This document shows, in pieces, positions 53,171 through 64,000 of a stretch of DNA of 64,000 bases (its first letter is position 1; each line of letters begins with the position of its first letter). Source of the DNA: Pseudoxanthomonas sp. J35 (GTDB taxonomy: Bacteria > Pseudomonadota > Gammaproteobacteria > Xanthomonadales > Xanthomonadaceae); contig NZ_AZVB01000020.1 of the NCBI RefSeq assembly GCF_000513995.1, positions 1 to 64,000 on the forward strand, read 5' to 3'. The translations under genes and the position numbers were made by a program. Below the pieces are notes generated by a model. That model did not search any database and was not told the origin of the DNA. It saw only the letters and a list, made by a program, of their open reading frames with translations.

Positions 53171-53208
53171 GCGCGCCTCACGGCGGGGAGGGCCGCTGCC
53201 GGCGGGGC

Positions 53209-54066
53209 TCAGAACAGCAGCGACGCCATCCGGCGGCGGTACTGGCCGACCAGGTCTTCGTCCTCGACCACGCGGAAAGCGTCGATGAGGGCCTTCTTGG
53301 GCAGGCCGTCCTCGTAGGCGCGGTCGCGGCGCAGCATCTCCAGCAGCTGCTCCAGGCCGGCGGCGGCGTCGCCGCCGACCAGGTGGTGCACGGCCAGGAG
53401 ATGGCGGGCCTTGAGGTCGTCGGGGTTGGCGGCGATGGCCTGTTCCAGCACCGGCACCGGCGGGGCATCCTTGAGCAGGGCGGCGAAGCCGAGGCGGGCG
53501 CGGGCGCGCACGGCGCGGTCGTCGGTGGAGAGGTTGGCCGGCAGGCCGTCGAGCAGCTGGGTGGCTTCGGCGGTGCCGCCGATCTTCAGCAGGGCCAGGG
53601 CCAGGTCGAGCTTGAGACCGTCGTTGTCCGGTGCGGCTTCGACTTCGCGGCGCAGGCGCACGACTTCGGCGTGCGGGTCGATCGGCGCGGCCTCGTCGGG
53701 TGCCTGTTCGGCGGCGGCGAGGGGTTCGATGCCGTGCTGCTGCAGGAACTGGCGCAGCTGGCCTTCCGGCAGGGCGCCCTGGAAGGCGTCGACCGGCTGG
53801 CCGCCGACGAGCAGGAACACGGTCGGCACCGAGCGGATCTGGAACGCGGCGGCGATCTGCTGCTGCTGGTCCACGTCGACCTTGGCGAGGACGAAGGCGC
53901 CGCCGTACTCGGCGGCCAGTTTCTCCAGGATCGGAGTCAGCGACTTGCACGGACCGCACCAGGTCGCCCAGAAGTCGACCAGCACCGGCGTCTGCAGCGA
54001 CTGCTGCAGGACCGCGCTTTCGAAGGTGTCGGTGGTGACGTCGATGACGTGGGGCAGGTCGGCCAT
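53209..54066 (-). CDS. Thioredoxin-domain co-chaperone, YbbN/CnoX-like
   Basis: A 285-residue cytosolic protein with an N-terminal thioredoxin domain whose active site is intact (DFWATWCGPCKSL, residues ~31-43). The cis-Pro is in SVPTVFLL. After residue ~115 come helical tetratricopeptide-like repeats, the layout of YbbN/CnoX, which protects substrates under oxidative stress and hands them to chaperones. E. coli CnoX lacks the second Cys of the CxxC motif whereas this one has both, so it may be redox-active. It is divergent from the small HTH gene, with two palindromic sites between. Confidence 0.88.
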   Translation of the reverse strand: MADLPHVIDVTTDTFESAVLQQSLQTPVLVDFWATWCGPCKSLTPILEKLAAEYGGAFVLAKVDVDQQQQIAAAFQIRSVPTVFLLVGGQPVDAFQGALPEGQLRQFLQQHGIEPLAAAEQAPDEAAPIDPHAEVVRLRREVEAAPDNDGLKLDLALALLKIGGTAEATQLLDGLPANLSTDDRAVRARARLGFAALLKDAPPVPVLEQAIAANPDDLKARHLLAVHHLVGGDAAAGLEQLLEMLRRDRAYEDGLPKKALIDAFRVVEDEDLVGQYRRRMASLLF

Positions 54067-54132
54067 GAAGGGTTCCGTGGGGGAGTGGGCGAATGGCGCC
54101 GAGATGGAGCCTGGGGGCGCAGCTTACAAGCC

Positions 54133-54186
54133 GATGTAAGGTCGACTTGACATCACAGGGCGCGGATGTAAGGTGGATTTTACATC
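54133..54186. promoter_or_regulatory. Twin palindromic operators upstream of the Xre-type gene
   Basis: Two near-identical 22-bp imperfect palindromes, each starting gatgtaaggt and ending acatc, lie at 54133-54154 and 54165-54186, 32 bases apart (about three helical turns). The first contains TTGACA (54147-54152), a perfect -35 hexamer. The second ends 23 bases before the HTH start. This fits autorepression by the HTH protein. Confidence 0.6.
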
Positions 54187-54208
54187 CTGTCCACCATGGA
54201 CGACGTCG

Positions 54209-54433
54209 ATGGCCTCCACGCCCGGCACTCCCGTCGGCAACGACATCCGCCGCTGGCGCGCCGAGCGCGGCGGGATGACCCAGCAGGCGCTGGCCGAGGC
54301 CTGCGGGGTCACCCGGCAGACCATCATCGCGCTGGAAGCGGGGCGTTACGCGCCGTCGCTGGAACTGGCCTTCCGCATCGCACGCGCGCTCGGGGCCGGC
54401 ATCGAGGACGTATTCCACTGGAGGGACGCATGA
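54209..54433 (+). CDS. Small Xre-family HTH regulator
   Basis: A 74-residue single-domain helix-turn-helix protein ([20 protein letters not shown], then [20 protein letters not shown]). The length and the ending IEDVFHW are typical of the compact YozG-like Cro/C1 group. ATG 54209 was chosen; a start at 54173 would be translated from inside the second palindrome. Its stop overlaps the next gene's ATG (ATGA), so it is coupled to the DUF998-like membrane protein. It probably represses its own operon through the twin upstream sites. Confidence 0.85.
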   Translation: MASTPGTPVGNDIRRWRAERGGMTQQALAEACGVTRQTIIALEAGRYAPSLELAFRIARALGAGIEDVFHWRDA

Positions 54434-55053
54434 ACACCATCGACCGGTTGCGCCTGCCGCTGGCCCTGGCCGCGCTGGCCAGCGCCGTGGTGGCGGCGCT
54501 GGTCGCCGGACTGGCGACCGAGGGCTTCTCGCACCTGCGCCATCCGCTGGCCGTCCTTGGCGCGCAGCAGCTGGAATGGCGCGGCAGCCTGTTCGGCCTG
54601 TTCGGCTTCGTCGTGCCGGGGCTGGTCGGCGCCTGGCTGGCGCTGGACCTGCGCCGGCGGCTGCCGCAGGGCAGCGGCTGGCCGGCGCGGATCGGTGCGC
54701 AGCTGCTGTTGCTGGCGGCGCTGGCTTTCGCCGCGCAGAGTGTGCTGCCGCTGGACCTGGAATCGCTGGACGGCGGCATCGGCCGCTACCACGCCACCGC
54801 CTGGCTGCTGTGGGCGCTGGCCTTCCCGCTGGGCGGGCTGCTGCTGGCCGGCGGCTTGTGGCACGCGCCGGGCTGGCGTGGCTTCGCGCTGGCCAGCCTG
54901 GTGGCCGCGATCGTGGTCGTCGCCTGCGGCTTCCTCGGCAGCGGCTGGATCGGCGCGGCGCTGGCGCAGCGCATCGCCTTTTTCGCGTGGCTGGCGTGGG
55001 GCGTGCTGGCGGCCACCGCGCCGGTGCCCCCGCTCAGCCGTGGCGCAGCTTGA
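54430..55053 (+). CDS. DUF998-like membrane protein
   Basis: A 207-residue protein with about six membrane helices (near residues 8-28, 50-70, 82-103, 118-140, 148-170 and 176-196). The pattern [14 protein letters not shown], then a short loop and GFVVPG, fits the DUF998/Frp-like group of unknown function. It is translationally coupled to the small HTH gene. Such HTH-plus-membrane-protein pairs are common, and some respond to membrane stress. The 3' end overlaps the convergent SemiSWEET gene by 20 bases. Confidence 0.75.
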   Translation: MNTIDRLRLPLALAALASAVVAALVAGLATEGFSHLRHPLAVLGAQQLEWRGSLFGLFGFVVPGLVGAWLALDLRRRLPQGSGWPARIGAQLLLLAALAFAAQSVLPLDLESLDGGIGRYHATAWLLWALAFPLGGLLLAGGLWHAPGWRGFALASLVAAIVVVACGFLGSGWIGAALAQRIAFFAWLAWGVLAATAPVPPLSRGAA

Positions 55054-55281
55054 ACGCGAGGATCAGCAGCGCCAGCGCCAGGGTCACGCAGTTGGACAGG
55101 ATCATCGGCCAGGAACCGAGCACGATCCCGTAGGCCAGCCAGAAGCACAGGCCCACGGTGAATATCAGGTACATGCCCAGCGAGATCGAGCGGGTGTCGC
55201 GGCTGCGCAGGGTCTTCACCGCCTGCGGCACGAACGCCGCGGTGGTCAGCGCGGCGGCCACGTAGCCGAGCCATTCGCCGC

Positions 55282-55285
<4 letters not shown>
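55034..55285 (-). CDS. SemiSWEET-type sugar transporter
   Basis: An 83-residue, three-helix protein that dimerises to make a small sugar channel. The PQ-loop motif is clear in [19 protein letters not shown] and is followed by the [21 protein letters not shown] helix. The ATG overlaps the stop of the upstream amidohydrolase gene (ATGA on the minus strand), so the two are cotranslated. The sugar specificity is unknown. Confidence 0.9.
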
Positions 55286-59411
<4,126 letters not shown>

Positions 59412-59998
59412 CGGCCACGATGCCGGCGGAGCACCCCTGACCCGGGGTGCCTTGTGTCCGATCGCTCCCGACCAGGGCGGTCTTGCGTCCGATCGCAACC
59501 GCCCCCCTGTAGACTCGGGCTTGCCCGACTCCCCCGCCTGATACTCCAGCGCGCATGAAAAGCAGCGGGGCAAGCCCCGCTCTACAGAAGCGGCGCGTGC
59601 CGACAGCCCCTATCTCCCCGGGAAAGGGGGAAACAAAGAACGGAGCCACGGCCTCAAGGCGCCCGAAGACGCGGTGCTCCGGGGGCATGGGGCAAGCGGC
59701 ACATGGATGTGCTGCGGTCGCCAACGCAGTACGAGCGGTGAGAAGGCTGGCGTGGCGACGCACCGGACGGCGCCAGCGCCCATGCTCAGTCCTGCGCGGA
59801 TGGCGGAACCGCGCGATGCCCCATGCCCCCGGAGTGCCGCGGCTCCGTCCGAAGCCGGCGCAGCCCAACGCCCGGACGTCCGCGTGTGTCCGCTCCAGTT
59901 GCCGAATCCGCCCTGGACCCCGCCTACAACGCCTGTTCACGCCCACTCGGGCAGGCTGCCGGTTGCCGCTGCCTGCCGGCTCGTCCAGACTTGCGCCC
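59412..59998. other. Repeat-bearing gap between leuS and lptE
   Basis: 587 bases without a convincing gene. It contains composite repeat copy 2 (59509-59715). The remaining 280 bases before lptE show no recognisable protein or RNA. In many gammaproteobacteria lptE follows leuS closely, so this looks like an insertion. Confidence 0.65.
59509..59715 (-). repeat. Composite dispersed repeat, copy 2
   Basis: On the minus strand: the cacatccatgtg hairpin (about 59700-59715), the gaagacgcggtg and cgtggctccgttctttg segment (to 59634), a ~45-base spacer, then REPs at 59564-59585 and 59509-59530 in inverted arrangement. It matches copy 1 at 52701-52893 in order, spacing and most bases. Confidence 0.65.
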
Positions 59999-60586
59999 AT
60001 GATCCGATACGTGTTGCCTGTCCTCCTTGCCCTGGCCCTGGCCGGCTGCGGCTTCCACCTGCGCGACAGCCTGGCGCTCCCGGAGGACACGCCGCCGGTG
60101 CTGGTCTCCTCGACCACGCCCTTCAGCGAACTGGTGACCACCCTGGAGCGCAACCTGCGCAACGCCGGTGCCACCGTGGCCTCGCGCGAGCAGGTCGCCG
60201 TGGACAAGAAGGCGCGCGTGGCGCGGCTGGAGATCCTGTCCGAGCGCTGGGGCGACCTGCCCATCGCCATCGACGACCAGGGCCGCGCCCAGGAATTCAG
60301 CCTGCGCTACGCCACCATCTTCACCTTCCGCCTGGCCGACGGCCGCGAACTGGTGCCGCAGCAGGTGGTGGAACTGTCGCGCGACTACGTGTCGCCGCCG
60401 GAGGACGCCACCGGCACCAGCACCGAGCGCGAGATCCTCGCCGACGAACTGCGCCGCGAGATGGCCGCCTCGATCCTGCGCCGCATCGACAGCGTGGTGC
60501 GCGCCGAAGCCGCACACGGCGCCATCCTGGCCCCGGCCGCGGCCGACGCTCCGCTGCCGGCCCCGCCGCCGTCGCCCACGCCCTGA
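59999..60586 (+). CDS. lptE: LPS-assembly lipoprotein LptE
   Basis: A 195-residue outer-membrane lipoprotein that plugs the LptD barrel and helps insert lipopolysaccharide. The signal peptide ends in LALAGC with Cys16 lipidated, followed directly by the family opening GFHLRDS. RYATIFTFRLADGREL lies mid-protein and a Pro/Ala-rich tail ends it. The start at 59999 gives MIRYVLPVLL. It lies 22 bases before holA. Confidence 0.93.
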   Translation: MIRYVLPVLLALALAGCGFHLRDSLALPEDTPPVLVSSTTPFSELVTTLERNLRNAGATVASREQVAVDKKARVARLEILSERWGDLPIAIDDQGRAQEFSLRYATIFTFRLADGRELVPQQVVELSRDYVSPPEDATGTSTEREILADELRREMAASILRRIDSVVRAEAAHGAILAPAAADAPLPAPPPSPTP

Positions 60587-60608
60587 TGGCGTCGATGGAC
60601 GCGTCCTG

Positions 60609-61646
60609 ATGGAACTGCGGCCCGACCAGCTGGCGACGCAGGCCGCCGCGCAGCCGTTGCAGCCGGCGTACCTCATCGCCGGCCCCGAGACCCTGCACGT
60701 GATCGAGGCCGCCGATGCGGTGCGCGCCCGCGCGCGCGCCGACGGCGCCGAGCGCGAGGTCTTCGACGGCGACGGCCGCGACCCGGACTGGGACGCGCTG
60801 GCCGCCAGCTTCAACGCCCCCAGCCTGTTCAGCAGCCGCCGGCTGCTGGAAGTGCGCCTGCCCAGCGGCAAGCCGGGCAAGACCGGCGCGGAGGTGATCG
60901 GCAGCTTCTGCGAGAACCCGCCCGCCGACGTCACCCTGCTCATCGTCGCCGGCGACTGGAGCAAGGCCCACCAGGGCAAGTGGGTCGAGGCGATCAACCG
61001 CCGCGGCGTGGTCTCCATCGCCTGGGCGGTCAAGCCGCACGAACTGCCGGGCTGGATCGACCGGCGCCTGCGCGAACGTGGCCTGCGCGCCTCGCCCGAG
61101 GCGGTGCAGGGCCTGGCCGAGCGCGTGGAAGGCAACCTGCTGGCCGCCGCGCAGGAAATCGACAAGCTGGCGCTGCTGGCGCCGGAAGGCGTGCTCGACC
61201 TGGCGGCGATGCAGTCGCTGGTCGCCGACGCGGCGCGCTACGACGTGTTCCGCCTGCTGGAAGCGACCCTCTCCGGCCAGGCCGCGCAGGTGCGGCGCAT
61301 GCTCGCCGGCCTGCGCGCCGAGGGCGAGCAGGTGGCCGGGCTGATGCCGATGGTGATCCGCGAACTGCTGCGCGCCGCCGCACTGTCGCGGGCGCAGGCG
61401 CGCGGCGCCAACCTGACCGCGGAAATGAAGTCGCAGGGGCTGTGGGAAGCCCGCCAGGCGCCGTTCAAGCGCGCCTTGCAGCGCCATGCCACGCCGCTGC
61501 GCTGGAACCGCTTCGTCGCCTACGCCTCGCGCATCGACCGCGCGGCCAAGGGGCGCGGCCCGGGCGAGCCGTGGCAGCTGCTGGAGCGGCTGCTGCTGGC
61601 CATCGCCGAAACCCCGGCCACCCGGCTGCTGGCCGCCAACCGCTGA
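60609..61646 (+). CDS. holA: DNA polymerase III delta subunit
   Basis: A 345-residue clamp-loader subunit that opens the beta clamp. The AAA-like N-domain starts ELRPDQLATQ and contains YLIAGPETLHVIEAADAVR. FSSRRLLEVRLPSGKPG is the usual beta-contacting region, and VAYASRIDRAAKGRG is in the C-terminal collar domain. The spacing fits the conserved lptE-holA-nadD order. Confidence 0.93.
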   Translation: MELRPDQLATQAAAQPLQPAYLIAGPETLHVIEAADAVRARARADGAEREVFDGDGRDPDWDALAASFNAPSLFSSRRLLEVRLPSGKPGKTGAEVIGSFCENPPADVTLLIVAGDWSKAHQGKWVEAINRRGVVSIAWAVKPHELPGWIDRRLRERGLRASPEAVQGLAERVEGNLLAAAQEIDKLALLAPEGVLDLAAMQSLVADAARYDVFRLLEATLSGQAAQVRRMLAGLRAEGEQVAGLMPMVIRELLRAAALSRAQARGANLTAEMKSQGLWEARQAPFKRALQRHATPLRWNRFVAYASRIDRAAKGRGPGEPWQLLERLLLAIAETPATRLLAANR

Positions 61647-61662
61647 GCCGGGCGTGCATGGC

Positions 61663-62304
61663 GTGCTGACCCTCTGGTACGGCGGCACCTTCGATCCGGT
61701 GCACGAAGGCCACCTGGCCATCGCCCGCAGCGCCGCCGACGCCTTCGGCGTGCCGGTGACGCTGGCGCCGGCGGCCGATCCGCCGCACCGTGACGCCACC
61801 GGCGCCTCGGCCGGACAGCGCGCCCGCATGCTGGAACTGGCCATCGCCGGCGATCCGCGCCTGCGCGTCGACCGTCGCGAACTGCATCGCGACGGCCCGT
61901 CCTGGACGGTGGACACGCTGCTGGAACTGCGCGCCGAACTGGGCAAGGACGCGCCGCTGGCGCTGCTCCTTGGTGCCGACAGCTTCCGCTCGCTGCCCAC
62001 CTGGCACCGCTGGTGTGAGCTCCTGCCGCTGGCGCACCTGGTCGTGGCCGCGCGCGGAGACGCGGACCTGGCCGAACTGCCCGGCGCGCTGGCCGCCGAA
62101 GCCTCTGGCCGCTGGACCGACGATCCGGCCCGGCTCGCCGCCGCCCCGGCCGGGGCCATCCATGCCCTGAAGCAACCGCTGCGCCCGGAATCGGCCACCG
62201 CCGTGCGCCAGGCCATCGCCGGCGGCGATCCGGCCTGGCGCCGACAGGTGCCGGCCGCCGTCGCCGCCTACATCGAGGCCCACGGCCTGTACCGCCAGCC
62301 GTGA
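61663..62304 (+). CDS. nadD: Nicotinate-nucleotide adenylyltransferase
   Basis: A 213-residue enzyme of NAD synthesis. The nucleotidyltransferase motif GGTFDPVHEGHLAIA comes at residues ~7-21, and LRPESATAVRQAI is the ISSTxxR-like C-terminal motif in degenerate form. The start is one of two GTG codons, 61663 (MLTLWYGGTFDP) or 61654. I prefer the first because family members begin close to the GGTFDP motif. No strong ribosome site is seen, and coupling to holA is likely. Confidence 0.9.
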   Translation: MLTLWYGGTFDPVHEGHLAIARSAADAFGVPVTLAPAADPPHRDATGASAGQRARMLELAIAGDPRLRVDRRELHRDGPSWTVDTLLELRAELGKDAPLALLLGADSFRSLPTWHRWCELLPLAHLVVAARGDADLAELPGALAAEASGRWTDDPARLAAAPAGAIHALKQPLRPESATAVRQAIAGGDPAWRRQVPAAVAAYIEAHGLYRQP

Positions 62305-62328
62305 AGGCGGGGCCCCGCCCACGACCGG

Positions 62329-62334
62329 TATAAT
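62329..62334 (+). promoter_or_regulatory. Probable -10 box (TATAAT)
   Basis: A perfect TATAAT followed by cggcccc lies 37 bases before the rsfS TTG start, in the gap after nadD. It suggests a separate promoter for rsfS. Confidence 0.5.
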
Positions 62335-62370
62335 CGGCCCCCTGTTTCCGCCCGTTCCGCAGAGCCTTCC

Positions 62371-62769
62371 TTGAGCAGCCAAGCCCACGTCATCAAGACC
62401 CGCCTTCCCGAACCGCCGCCGTCCGCCGAGAGCCTGCTGGCGACCGTGCGCGCCGCGGTGGAGGAGATCAAGGCCAAGGATGTCGTCGAGATCGACGTGC
62501 GCGGCAAGACCAGCGTCACCGACCACATGGTGATCGCCTCGGGCACCTCGACCCGCCACGTGAAGTCCATCGCCGACGAGGTGATCAAGTTCGCCAAGAA
62601 GCTCGGCGCGATGCCGCTGGGCGTGGAAGGCGAGCGCGAGGCCGAGTGGGTGCTGGTCGACCTGGGCGACGTGGTCGTCCACGTGATGCTGCCGCGGGTG
62701 CGCGAGTTCTACGCGCTGGAGCGGCTGTGGACCGTCGGCGACCAGGCCCAGGCGCAGGACGCCGGCTGA
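62371..62769 (+). CDS. rsfS: Ribosomal silencing factor RsfS
   Basis: A 132-residue protein that binds uL14 on the 50S subunit and blocks subunit joining when nutrients are scarce. Family motifs: [58 protein letters not shown] and the terminal [10 protein letters not shown]. The start is TTG 62371 ([10 protein letters not shown]). rlmH, often next, is not found; the following gene is on the other strand. Confidence 0.94.
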   Translation: MSSQAHVIKTRLPEPPPSAESLLATVRAAVEEIKAKDVVEIDVRGKTSVTDHMVIASGTSTRHVKSIADEVIKFAKKLGAMPLGVEGEREAEWVLVDLGDVVVHVMLPRVREFYALERLWTVGDQAQAQDAG

Positions 62770-62867
62770 GCCGCCGCGCCCCGTGCGTATCGCGCCGGGC
62801 GCCTCCTTCCTGATCTCCCGCGCGCCAGGCGGCGCGCTTCCGCTTCGCCAAGCGGCGCGGCGCCGCC

Positions 62868-64000
62868 TTAACGTGCTTTGCCCTGGCGCGCCGCGTAGAT
62901 CCCGAACACCGCGCCGGTGAAGCCGCCGGCCACCGCGGTGCTGAGCAGGGTGCCGTCGACGCCTTCGGCCAGCGTGCGCCAGTCGCCCTCGCCGATGGCG
63001 TACTGGAAATCGCAGGTCGCGCCGCGGGCGCGGATGCGCAGCCGCAGCTCTTCCATCGCCTGCGCCGGCAGCGTCGCCGACGCCAGCCGCGTCCCGGTGG
63101 CCGGCTCGTCGCGCTGGCGGCCGTCACGGCGGTCGAGCACGATCTTCAGCGCGCCGTCCTCGCGGGTGAGCGCCAGCAGGTACCAGTAGGCCTCGTTCTG
63201 GAACGCGACCAGTCCGGCGATGTCGCCATCGCGTCGAGGCGCGAAGCGCATCGCGGTGGTGGCGGTGGCGTGCTGGTGCTGCTGGCGCCGGGCCAGGAAC
63301 GAGGGATTGTCGCGCTGGCCCAGCAGGATGCCGCGCGCGCGCAGGTGCAGCGCGCCGTCGTCGAGGCGGTACCAGGCCTCGCGCGGGTTGCGCACCGTCA
63401 TCCAGTACAGCGGCAGCGTGTGGCCATCGAATTCATCGCGGAGCGTGAAGTTGCCGCTGGTCGGCAGCGCCGCGCTGCCGCGCGGCAGGCGCGGCGCGTC
63501 GAGCACGTAGGGTACGGTTTCGCCGGGCGCGGTGATGCGCGGCCAGCCGTCCTCCCAGCGCACCGGCATCAGGAAGGTCTCGCGGCCGGTGTTGACGTAA
63601 TGGCCTTCGGCCGGCGGATAGGGCCGGTTGCCGAGGAACAGCGCCCACCAGTCGCCGTCCTGCGTGCCGACGAGGTCGGCGTGCCCGGCGGAGGTGACCG
63701 GGAACGGGCGTTCGCGCGGCAGGTCGCGCTGGGTCAGGATCGGGTTGCCTGCCCACGGCTCGTACGGGCCGGTGACCTGGCGGCTGCGCAGGATCACCTG
63801 GCGGTGCATCTCGCCGGTGCCACCCTCGGCGGCGGTGAGGTAGTACCAGTCGCCGTGGCGGAACAGGTGCGGGCCTTCGACGTACTCGGGCTTTTCCGCC
63901 GGATCGATGCCGCCGTCGAGGATCACCTTGCGCGGGCCGATGGTGCGCAGGGCCTTCGCGTCGAATTCCTGCAGCCAGATCGCGCGGTGGCCGTTCCAGC
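62868..64000 (-). CDS. Glycoside hydrolase family 43 protein, 5' end beyond the window
   Basis: The last ~377 residues of a longer protein; the frame stays open to position 64000. The five-bladed propeller part shows EGPHLFRHGDWYYLTAAEGG (with the general-acid Glu), TSAGHADLVGTQDG and GRETFLMPVRWEDGWP. These are typical of GH43 beta-xylosidases and arabinofuranosidases. The C-terminal ~180 residues form a beta-sandwich domain (LRDEFDGHTLPLYWMTVR) that supplies part of the substrate pocket in the beta-xylosidase subgroup. It probably acts on xylan- or arabinan-derived oligosaccharides. A GTG at 63926 is not the true start. Confidence 0.85.
   Translation of the reverse strand, partial: WNGHRAIWLQEFDAKALRTIGPRKVILDGGIDPAEKPEYVEGPHLFRHGDWYYLTAAEGGTGEMHRQVILRSRQVTGPYEPWAGNPILTQRDLPRERPFPVTSAGHADLVGTQDGDWWALFLGNRPYPPAEGHYVNTGRETFLMPVRWEDGWPRITAPGETVPYVLDAPRLPRGSAALPTSGNFTLRDEFDGHTLPLYWMTVRNPREAWYRLDDGALHLRARGILLGQRDNPSFLARRQQHQHATATTAMRFAPRRDGDIAGLVAFQNEAYWYLLALTREDGALKIVLDRRDGRQRDEPATGTRLASATLPAQAMEELRLRIRARGATCDFQYAIGEGDWRTLAEGVDGTLLSTAVAGGFTGAVFGIYAARQGKAR

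Overview
The window is GC-rich (roughly 70%) bacterial chromosome from a gammaproteobacterium of the family Xanthomonadaceae (Lysobacterales); I cannot fix the genus. The evidence is the leuS-lptE-holA-nadD-rsfS and folC-dedD-cvpA-purF gene orders, prpBC divergent from an HTH-citrate synthase regulator, a DAP BII-like S46 dipeptidyl-peptidase, and many GTAG-type REP palindromes (gtagagtcgggcttgcccgactc and gtagagcggggcttgccccgct variants) between genes. It is mostly core chromosome. No prophage, integron, CRISPR array, rRNA or tRNA was seen; the only transposon trace is an IS30-type remnant at the left edge.

Layout: 0.1-5 kb holds the IS30 remnant, the HTH-citrate synthase regulator, prpB and prpC (2-methylcitrate cycle, without its dehydratase), a frameshifted conserved gene and a GST. 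5-10 kb holds a SleB-like cell-wall hydrolase, fadH-type 2,4-dienoyl-CoA reductase and a quinone-reductase-like dehydrogenase. 10-14 kb holds ompA and three small exported proteins that share an undescribed C-terminal motif, with an RsuA-type pseudouridine synthase among them. 14-24 kb holds kbl and tdh (threonine catabolism), separated by an anion porin plus sulfate ABC transporter (sbp-cysT-cysW-cysA), a frameshifted FAD/NAD(P) protein and a TorF-type porin. 24-33 kb holds the S46 peptidase, a histidine phosphatase, folC-dedD-cvpA-purF and a DUF455 protein. 33-39 kb holds two damaged signalling genes (a GGDEF/EAL protein with one frameshift and a Ser/Thr kinase with several lesions) flanking lpxH. 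39-45.5 kb holds gltX, a Zur-like repressor, a MarR/MFS pair with a perfect operator palindrome, a zinc-type TonB receptor divergent from a MerC protein with a Zur-box-like site between them, and a bTHX ribosomal protein with a histone-H1-like tail. 45.6-52.5 kb holds hutI and hutF, a serine hydrolase and a LytS/LytTR two-component pair. 52.5-53.2 kb is a repeat island (hexanucleotide tract, long hairpin, tandem 139-bp REP units). 53-64 kb holds a YbbN-like thioredoxin, an autoregulated-looking Xre/DUF998 pair, an amidohydrolase/SemiSWEET pair, leuS-lptE-holA-nadD-rsfS and a partial GH43 glycosidase at the right edge.

Functional modules visible here are propionate catabolism with its own enzyme-derived regulator, sulfate uptake from outer membrane to cytoplasm, zinc acquisition under Zur, histidine and threonine catabolism, and the outer-membrane biogenesis genes lptE and lpxH. 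Three genes (at about 4.15, 22.12 and 33.75 kb) each lack exactly one base relative to an intact frame, so either decay or base-calling error is possible. The kinase at 36.7-38.8 kb carries several independent lesions and is the best case for a true pseudogene.
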